A program made the translations under genes and the position numbers. A DNA stretch of 64,000 bases from an uncultured Prevotellaceae bacterium. Lineage in GTDB: Bacteria > Bacteroidota > Bacteroidia > Bacteroidales > Bacteroidaceae. Position 1 is the first letter of the stretch. Every line of letters starts with the position of its first letter. This document shows positions 57,550 to 64,000 of the stretch, piece by piece. The stretch is from positions 124,001 to 188,000 of the forward strand of contig CAMVLT010000003.1 in the NCBI GenBank assembly GCA_947168395.1, written 5' to 3'. The notes beneath the pieces are model-generated. The model was not told the origin of the DNA, did no database searches, and saw only the letters and a program-made list of their open reading frames with translations.

Positions 57550-58788
57550 ATGAAACAAACACAGAACTATCTGTTCCCGTTGATAATTGTGTTCATCGTT
57601 TGCTTCCTCATCGGATTCATCACAACGATGAACAACTCTATGATAGCCTTCCTGTCTGAGGCTTTCCACCTGTCGGCTCAGCAAGGTCAGTATGTCAACA
57701 CCGCCTTCTATGGTGCCTATCTGTTGGCTATTCCCTTTGCCATGCTCATGAGCAAGATTGGCTATAAGGGCACCTTGTTGCTCGGTCTTGCCGTTGCTGG
57801 TATCGGATTCGTTATCAATTCGTTTGGTATCAACGCTGCAATCTCTGCTGGAAGCAATGTCTACATCGTATTCCTGCTCTCTATGTGTATTGTGGCAATG
57901 GGTGTGGTGATGCTGCAGAACGTTGCCAATCCTTACGTGATGGTGCTGGGTAAGCCCGAAAGCGGTGCTTTCCGCATGACTCTCTCACAGGCACTGAACT
58001 CGGTAGCAACAACCGTTGCACCTATTTTTATCACCACCGTCATCATTGCCGGTAAGGCTCCTACCCCCGATGCTGTTCCTGGACCGTTCCTCGGACTGGG
58101 TATCTTCACGCTGATTATCTGCGGTATTCTGGTATTCCTGAAGCTCCCGAAGATTGACGAGGGCAAGCAGGCTGAAGAGGAGTCTGGCGAAAAGAAGGAA
58201 TACAAATCGAGCGTATTCAAGTACACCCATGTATGGCTTGGCGCATTGGCCATCTTCATGTATATGGGTGTTGAGATTGGCGTGCCCTCGATGCTGCCTT
58301 ACCGCTTCTCATTGCTCTATCCCGAGATGAATCCCGCTGAGTGTGCATCGATGGCTACGGGCTATCTGTCATTCTACTGGGGCGGTATGATGGTCGGCCG
58401 TTTCGTGGGTGCTGGTATTCTGACCAAGTTCGAGCCCCGTAAGCTGCTGACGGCCTGCCTGTGTCTCGGTGCTCTGTGCATCGCCCTGTCGCTTATTATG
58501 TCATCGTCGATGATTGGCATTTGGCTGATGCTTGCTGCCGGTCTGTTCCACTCTGTGATGTGGCCCCTTATCTTCAACCTCGGACTGCAGGAGCTTGGTC
58601 CTCACACGAAGGCAGCCTCTGGTGTCATCAACACGGGTGTCATCGGTGGTGCGCTGCTCATGCCGGTCATGGGTGCTATGGTCGATGCAGCAGGTGTTAT
58701 CATCGCCCTCTGCGCCATGTTCGTGTTCTACGCCTACATCATCTGGTTCTGCAACTTCGGTAGCAAAATCGGTATAAGCGCCAAATAA
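57550..58788 (+). CDS. MFS sugar permease (FucP/GluP-like, probable galactose importer)
   Basis: 12 TM; FLIGFITTMNNSMIAFLSEAFHLSAQQGQYVNTAFYGAYLLAIPFAMLM; embedded in gal operon. Confidence 0.9.
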   Translation: MKQTQNYLFPLIIVFIVCFLIGFITTMNNSMIAFLSEAFHLSAQQGQYVNTAFYGAYLLAIPFAMLMSKIGYKGTLLLGLAVAGIGFVINSFGINAAISAGSNVYIVFLLSMCIVAMGVVMLQNVANPYVMVLGKPESGAFRMTLSQALNSVATTVAPIFITTVIIAGKAPTPDAVPGPFLGLGIFTLIICGILVFLKLPKIDEGKQAEEESGEKKEYKSSVFKYTHVWLGALAIFMYMGVEIGVPSMLPYRFSLLYPEMNPAECASMATGYLSFYWGGMMVGRFVGAGILTKFEPRKLLTACLCLGALCIALSLIMSSSMIGIWLMLAAGLFHSVMWPLIFNLGLQELGPHTKAASGVINTGVIGGALLMPVMGAMVDAAGVIIALCAMFVFYAYIIWFCNFGSKIGISAK

Positions 58789-58848
58789 GCCAAATAGTTC
58801 ATTAATAAAATAAACAGTTAATTGTAAATCATTAAATCGCAAAACAAC

Positions 58849-60015
58849 ATGATCGACATTGAATTTGTAAGAAGCCGCTTCATCAAGCACTTTGACGGAA
58901 AAACTGGTAATGTCTACACATCGCCCGGTCGTATCAACCTGATTGGTGAGCACACCGATTATAACGGTGGATTTGTATTCCCCGGAGCAGTAGATAAGGG
59001 TATCACCGCAGAAATGCGCGTCAACGGTACGGAAGACACCGTCATGGCCTACGCCATCGACCTGAAGGACCGCGTGGACTTCCACCTCAACGACCCCGCT
59101 GGCCCCAAGGCCTCTTGGGCACGCTACATCTACGGCATTGCCAAGGAGTTCCAGAAACTCGGCGTCGACGTCAAGGGCTTCAACATCGCCTTCGCCGGCG
59201 ACGTGCCCCTCGGTGCCGGTATGTCTTCAAGTGCCGCTATGGAGAGCTGCTTTGCCTGCGGCTTGAACGACCTCTTCGGCGAGAACAAGGTTTCTCAGTG
59301 GGATATGGTGCTGGCCGGACAGGCTACCGAGCACAACTACTGCGGCGTGAACTGCGGTATCATGGACCAGTTCGCCTCCGTCTTCGGCAAGGCAGGCTGC
59401 CTGATGCGCCTCGACTGCCGCAGCCGCGAGTTCGAGTATTTCCCCTTCAAGCCCGATGGCTACAGGCTGGTGCTGCTTAACAGTAAGGTGAAGCACGAGC
59501 TGGCAGGCTCGCCCTACAACGACCGCCGCAACTCCTGCGAGAACGTGGTGAAGCACATTGCCGCCAAGCATCCGGAGGGTAAGTTCGAGACCCTGCGCGA
59601 CTGCACCTGGGAGCAGTTGGAGGAAGTCCGTGCCGAGGTGGGCGAAGAGGATTACACCCGTGCTCACTTCGTACTTGGTGAGAAGGATCGCGTGCTCGCT
59701 GTCTGCGATGCCCTGTTAGCTGGCGACTACGAGACCGTTGGCCAGAAGATGTTCGAGACCCACTACGGACTGTCTAAGGAATACGAGGTAAGCTGCGAAG
59801 AGCTCGACTACTTGAACGACCTCGCCAAGGAGAACGGCGTCACCGGTTCACGTATCATGGGTGGCGGCTTCGGCGGTTGCACCATCAACCTCGTGCGTGC
59901 CGACCTCTACAGCAAGTTCATTGCCGACGCAAAGCAGAAGTTTGCAGCCAAGTTCGGCCATGAGCCCGAAGTCATCGACGTTGTCATCGGCGATGGTTCG
60001 CGCCGTCTCTGCTAA
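58849..60015 (+). CDS. galK: Galactokinase
   Basis: SPGRINLIGEHTDYNGGFVFPGAVDKG; VPLGAGMSSSAAMESC; GSRIMGGGFGGCTINLV. Confidence 0.97.
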   Translation: MIDIEFVRSRFIKHFDGKTGNVYTSPGRINLIGEHTDYNGGFVFPGAVDKGITAEMRVNGTEDTVMAYAIDLKDRVDFHLNDPAGPKASWARYIYGIAKEFQKLGVDVKGFNIAFAGDVPLGAGMSSSAAMESCFACGLNDLFGENKVSQWDMVLAGQATEHNYCGVNCGIMDQFASVFGKAGCLMRLDCRSREFEYFPFKPDGYRLVLLNSKVKHELAGSPYNDRRNSCENVVKHIAAKHPEGKFETLRDCTWEQLEEVRAEVGEEDYTRAHFVLGEKDRVLAVCDALLAGDYETVGQKMFETHYGLSKEYEVSCEELDYLNDLAKENGVTGSRIMGGGFGGCTINLVRADLYSKFIADAKQKFAAKFGHEPEVIDVVIGDGSRRLC

Positions 60016-60063
60016 TATGAGGAATTACACCTATTTATATATAATAACAACCCTAACAACAAT

Positions 60064-62076
60064 ATGAACGATAATAAGGTAATGAATCGCGCAGCGGACA
60101 ACATCCGTATCTTGGCTGCTGCGATGGTGGAAAAGGCAAAGTCGGGTCACCCCGGCGGCGCTATGGGTGGTGCTGACTTCATCAACACCCTGTATAGTGA
60201 ATTTCTGGTTTACGACCCCGAGAATCCCGCATGGGAAGGTCGCGACCGTTTCTTCCTCGATCCGGGCCACATGGCTCCGATGCTCTACAGCCAGCTCTGC
60301 CTCATCGGCAAGTACACCTTAGAGGACCTGCAGAACCTGCGCCAGTGGGGTTCGGTGACTCCCGGTCACCCCGAGCGCGAGATTGAGCGTGGCATCGAGA
60401 ACACCAGCGGTCCCCTCGGCCAAGGTCACACCTTCGCCGTAGGTGCTGCCATCGCTGCCAAGTTCCTGAAGGCTCGTCTGGGCAACGTGATGAACCAGAC
60501 CATCTACGCCTACATCTCGGACGGTGGCGTACAGGAGGAAATTTCTCAGGGCGCAGGCCGTATTGCCGGCAACCTGGGTCTCGACAACCTCATCATGTTC
60601 TACGATGCCAACGACATCCAGCTCTCAACCCGCACCGAGGTTGTGACATGCGAGGACACCGCCAAGAAGTACGAGGCTTGGGGATGGTATGTGCAGAAGA
60701 TTGACGGCAACGACGTCGACCAGATTCGCGAGGCCATCAAGAAGGCACAGGCCGAAACTGAGCGTCCGTCGCTCATCATTGGCCATTGCATCATGGGTAA
60801 GGGTGCCCGCAAAGCCGACGGTTCTTCTTACGAGTCGAACTGCGCTACCCACGGTGCTCCCCTCGGCGGCGACAACTTTGTGCAGACCATGAAGAACCTC
60901 GGTGCCGACCCCGAGAATCCGTTCCAGATATTCCCCGAAGTGCAGGACCTCTATGCCAAGCGTGCCCAGGAACTGCGTCAAATTTGCGACCAGCGCTACG
61001 CCGAGAAGGCCGAGTGGGCCAAGGCTAATCCTGAGCAGGCCAAGCAGCTCGAAGAGTGGTTCAGCGGCAAGGCTCCTGTCATCGACTGGTCGAAGGTCGA
61101 GCAGAAGGCTGGCTCGGCTACCCGCAGCGCCTCGGCCGCCGTTCTCGGCCAGCTCGCCGAGCAGGTGCCCAACATGATTTGCGCATCGGCCGACCTTTCA
61201 AACTCCGACAACACCAACGGTTTCCTCAAGAAGACCAAGGACATTGTGAAGGGCGACTTCAGCGGCGCCTTCTTCGAGGCTGGTGTGGCCGAGCTGACGA
61301 TGGCTTGCTGCTGCATCGGTATGGCTCTGCACGGTGGCGTCATCCCCGCCTGCGGCACCTTCTTCGTATTCTCCGACTACATGAAGCCAGCCGTCCGCAT
61401 GGCCGCCCTCATGGAGCTGCCCGTGAAGTTCATCTGGACCCACGACGCCTTCCGCGTCGGTGAGGACGGTCCTACCCACGAGCCCGTTGAGCAAGAGGCA
61501 CAAATCCGCCTGATGGAGAAGCTGAAGAACCACCACGGCAAGAACTCGGTGCTCGTCGTACGTCCCGCCGATGCCGAGGAGACCACCGTCTGCTGGCGCA
61601 TGGCTATGGAGAACGTCGACACCCCGACCGCGCTCATCTTCTCGCGTCAGAACATTGAGATGCTGCCCGAGGGCAACGACTACACGCAGGCCACCAAGGG
61701 TGCTTATGTCGTCGCCGGCTCGGACGAGGACTACGATGTCATCTTGCTCGCCTCCGGTTCCGAGGTTTCGACCCTCGAAGCCGGTGCCAAGCTGCTCGCT
61801 GCCGACGGCATCAAGACGCGCGTGGTCAGCGTTCCTTCCGAAGGACTGTTCCGCAGCCAGCCGAAGGAGTACCAGCAGAGCGTATTGCCCGCAGGCAAGA
61901 AGAAGTTCGGCCTCACCGCCGGTCTGCCCGTCAACCTCGAGGGACTCGTAGGTGCCGACGGCTGCGTCTGGGGTCTCGAGAGCTTCGGCTTCTCAGCTCC
62001 CTACAAGGTGCTCGACGAGAAGCTCGGCTTCACCGGACAGAACGTCTACGACCAGGTCAAGAAGCTGCTCGCGTAA
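60064..62076 (+). CDS. tkt: Transketolase
   Basis: KAKSGHPGGAMGGADFINTLY; GPLGQGHTFAVGAAIAAKFL; THDAFRVGEDGPTHEPVEQEAQIR. Confidence 0.97.
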   Translation: MNDNKVMNRAADNIRILAAAMVEKAKSGHPGGAMGGADFINTLYSEFLVYDPENPAWEGRDRFFLDPGHMAPMLYSQLCLIGKYTLEDLQNLRQWGSVTPGHPEREIERGIENTSGPLGQGHTFAVGAAIAAKFLKARLGNVMNQTIYAYISDGGVQEEISQGAGRIAGNLGLDNLIMFYDANDIQLSTRTEVVTCEDTAKKYEAWGWYVQKIDGNDVDQIREAIKKAQAETERPSLIIGHCIMGKGARKADGSSYESNCATHGAPLGGDNFVQTMKNLGADPENPFQIFPEVQDLYAKRAQELRQICDQRYAEKAEWAKANPEQAKQLEEWFSGKAPVIDWSKVEQKAGSATRSASAAVLGQLAEQVPNMICASADLSNSDNTNGFLKKTKDIVKGDFSGAFFEAGVAELTMACCCIGMALHGGVIPACGTFFVFSDYMKPAVRMAALMELPVKFIWTHDAFRVGEDGPTHEPVEQEAQIRLMEKLKNHHGKNSVLVVRPADAEETTVCWRMAMENVDTPTALIFSRQNIEMLPEGNDYTQATKGAYVVAGSDEDYDVILLASGSEVSTLEAGAKLLAADGIKTRVVSVPSEGLFRSQPKEYQQSVLPAGKKKFGLTAGLPVNLEGLVGADGCVWGLESFGFSAPYKVLDEKLGFTGQNVYDQVKKLLA

Positions 62077-62111
62077 TAGTCACAGCTTCTAAACCATAAC
62101 TAATCGTGCAG

Positions 62112-62147
62112 GAGGTGAACACTTATCAGAGGTGTTCACCTCTTTGT
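62112..62147 (+). terminator. Terminator after tkt
   Basis: GAGGTGAACAC...GTGTTCACCTC stem followed by TTTGTGTT. Confidence 0.8.
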
Positions 62148-62161
62148 GTTATAAATACCCA

Positions 62162-62579
62162 CGCTGTCATCGCTGTCATCGTCATCGCTGTCATCGCTGT
62201 CATCGGTGAGAATGTATATTTATTCCAAAACCGCATAAACATCCACAACCTTCCCGACCGCAGTTTAGGTAGGGTAAAGTGGCAGTTTCATTACGGTAAA
62301 GGCAGCGTTTGCTTACGGTAAACCAAGCGTGCGAACGGCACTATCTTATACTGCATAAATATGCAAAACCACACACCTATCGATGACACCGATGACGATG
62401 ACACCGATGACAGTGAGGGTATTTATATTTTTGTGGCAGCAGGTTTAGTTCGATACAAGGCTCAATTTACAGAGCATTATTTATATATTATTATAATAAT
62501 ATATAATGACACTACAACCTACCCAACGATGACAAAAAATAGGCCGGTGTCATCGGTGTCATCGGTGTCATCGTCATCG
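62162..62579. repeat. TGTCATCG-word repeat island (three arrays, middle one inverted) with 26-bp AT palindrome
   Basis: Arrays at 62162-62206, 62381-62413 (inverted) and 62545-62579; TTATATATTATTATAATAATATATAA at 62481-62506. Confidence 0.9.
62260..62324. repeat. GTTTACC 17-mer repeat locus D
   Basis: GTTTAGGTAGGGTAAA, GTTTCATTACGGTAAA, GTTTGCTTACGGTAAAC; flanked by GCATAAACAT 62233-62242 and TGCATAAATATGCA 62352-62365. Confidence 0.85.
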
Positions 62580-62597
62580 TTTAGGGCGTCTGTCCTG

Positions 62598-62745
62598 TCA
62601 TTTTCCCTTCCTGTATGCTCTCGGACTAATGCCCTTCATCCTTGTGAAGAAACGGGTGAAGGAGGCGGTCTCGGAGAAGTGCAGACGATTGGCTATCTGG
62701 ACGATGGGAAGCGAGGTATGCAGCAACAGAGAAGTGGATTGACGG
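62598..62745 (-). pseudogene. AraC-family regulator C-terminal remnant
   Basis: Minus-strand QSTSLLLHTSLPIVQIANRLHFSETASFTRFFTRMKGISPRAYRKGK*, no upstream coding frame. Confidence 0.75.
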
Positions 62746-62753
62746 CGGGAAGT

Positions 62754-63518
62754 TCACGCTATTTCCACGACCTGTCCGTCGTAGGCTAACTGGATGTCGG
62801 GAGGAAGTAGGCGGTTGGTCTCTTCGTGAAGGCCAATGTGGTGGCTGCCGTGAATGAGGAACGTCCTGCTGGCGCCCACCCTGCGGGCAAAGGTGACGGC
62901 ATCGTCAATAGTCTGGTGCGAATGATGGGGCTGCGAGCGCAAGGCATTGACGACGAGAATCTGCGTTCCTTCCAAATAGGGAAGCTCGGCATCGTCTATG
63001 GTCTTCATGTCGGTGATGTAGGTGAGGGGGCCCAAGCGGTAGCCGGTAATGGGTAACTTGCCGTGCATCACCTGAAAGGGCATGATGGGGATGTCGCCAA
63101 TAGTAAAAGGCTGGTGGGCGTGGATTTCGTGGAGTCCGATTGCTGGTACGCCAGGATAGCGGTTCTCGGCAAAGCAGTAAGGCAGCATCTCGAGCAGTCC
63201 GCGGCGGGCTATGGGGTCGGCATAGACGTTGATTTCGCCAAACTGGCAATAGGGCCTGATGTCGTCCATACCGCCCATGTGGTCGTAGTGGGCGTGGGTA
63301 ATGAGGATGCCATCGATGCGCCGGAAGGGCTGGGGCATTATCTGCTGGCGGAAATCGGGGCCGCAGTCAATGAGTAGTCGCGTCTGGGCTGTCTCCACCA
63401 ATGCCGAGCAGCGCAGCCGCTTGTCCTTGGGGTCGGTACTCTGGCAGACGCGGCATTGGCAGCCGATGGTGGGTACGCCGCACGATGTTCCTGTGCCTAA
63501 GAAAGTGAGCTTCATCAC
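62754..63518 (-). CDS. MBL fold metallo-hydrolase (PhnP-like)
   Basis: MKLTFLGTGTSCGVPTIGCQCRVC; ITHAHYDHMGGMDDIRPYC; FLIHGSHHIGLHEE. Confidence 0.93.
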   Translation of the reverse strand: MMKLTFLGTGTSCGVPTIGCQCRVCQSTDPKDKRLRCSALVETAQTRLLIDCGPDFRQQIMPQPFRRIDGILITHAHYDHMGGMDDIRPYCQFGEINVYADPIARRGLLEMLPYCFAENRYPGVPAIGLHEIHAHQPFTIGDIPIMPFQVMHGKLPITGYRLGPLTYITDMKTIDDAELPYLEGTQILVVNALRSQPHHSHQTIDDAVTFARRVGASRTFLIHGSHHIGLHEETNRLLPPDIQLAYDGQVVEIA

Positions 63519-64000
63519 TAAACAATGTTTACTTCAGGGGTTAATTCTACGCCGAACTTTGCCTTGACATCGTGCTGGATGGCTTGGCAAAGGGTGACGA
63601 TTTCCTGGCCGGTGGCACCGCCGAGATTTACCAGCACAAGGGCCTGCTTGGAGTGGACTGCTGCACGTCCGAGGCTGCGTCCACGCCAGCCGCACTGGTC
63701 AATCATCCATGCGGCGGGAATCTTCTCGTGCTGCTCGTCAACGTGGTAGTGGGGCATGCCGGGATATTGTGCGGCCAGCGCTTCGTACTTGGCACGGCTG
63801 ACAACGGGGTTCATGAAGAAACTGCCGGCATTGCCTGTCACCTCGGGGTCGGGCAGCTTCTGGCGCCGTATGTCGATGATGACATCACGTAGCTGCTGGG
63901 CGGTGGGCTGGCTGATGCCTCGCTGTTCCAGTTCGGCGCGGATGTTGCCGTAGTCGAGACGGGGCACAAACTCGCGGCTCAGCCGAAAGTCGACTTGGGT
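63518..64000 (-). CDS. murB: UDP-N-acetylmuramate dehydrogenase, C-terminal part (runs off window)
   Basis: GNAGSFFMNPVVSRAKYEALAAQYPGMPHY; AAWMIDQCGWRGRSLGRAAVHSKQALVLVNLGGATGQEIV; frame open to base 64000. Confidence 0.93.
   Translation of the reverse strand, partial: TQVDFRLSREFVPRLDYGNIRAELEQRGISQPTAQQLRDVIIDIRRQKLPDPEVTGNAGSFFMNPVVSRAKYEALAAQYPGMPHYHVDEQHEKIPAAWMIDQCGWRGRSLGRAAVHSKQALVLVNLGGATGQEIVTLCQAIQHDVKAKFGVELTPEVNIV

Noticed and set aside
62361-62789. 142-aa ORF across the TGTCATCG island
   Set aside because: Low-complexity DDTDDDDTDD and SSVSSVSSSS come from the repeats and it runs antisense to the AraC remnant and MBL gene end.

Overview
This window is a Bacteroidales chromosome segment, most likely Prevotella-like. 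The evidence is TAnnTTTG-type promoters, the NfnAB-like fusion, SusD-less GH43/PL1 genes, and IlvD/IorAB type. It is dense in housekeeping genes: lysA, rlmH, serS, htpG, ilvDBN, prfC, rfbD, glk, iorAB, mltG, tilS, rlmI, ftsK, ABC-F, grpE-dnaJ, folC, galM-galP-galK-tkt and murB. No tRNA, rRNA, CRISPR array or prophage was recognised. The unexplained signal lies between the genes. (1) Two different PD-(D/E)XK-fold genes, a GxxExxY protein (31437-31844) and an Rpn/PF12784-type nuclease (1285-2177, frameshifted at an A8 run), each sit between long inverted arms built from a locus-specific short tandem word. The GxxExxY arms are a perfect 35-bp inverted repeat of CACGGATTA. The Rpn arms are 71 bp with 4 mismatches and are built of ACTCCTAACC. 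The GxxExxY cassette also carries an extra solo end that includes a diverged copy of the gene's C-terminal codons. Together these look like a possible undescribed class of small mobile or selfish cassette. (2) A dispersed repeat of a 17-mer quasi-palindrome, about GTTTACCSTAMNNAAAC, occurs at four intergenic loci. (3) A G/C-rich paired-hairpin element of about 150 bp exactly fills two intergenic gaps, and a related copy appears to be inside the ilvD coding sequence. (4) Sigma54-like -24/-12 sites precede htpG and grpE. (5) Two adjacent histidine-kinase-like receptors both lack an ATPase domain. All functional calls come from reading the protein translations; no database search was possible.
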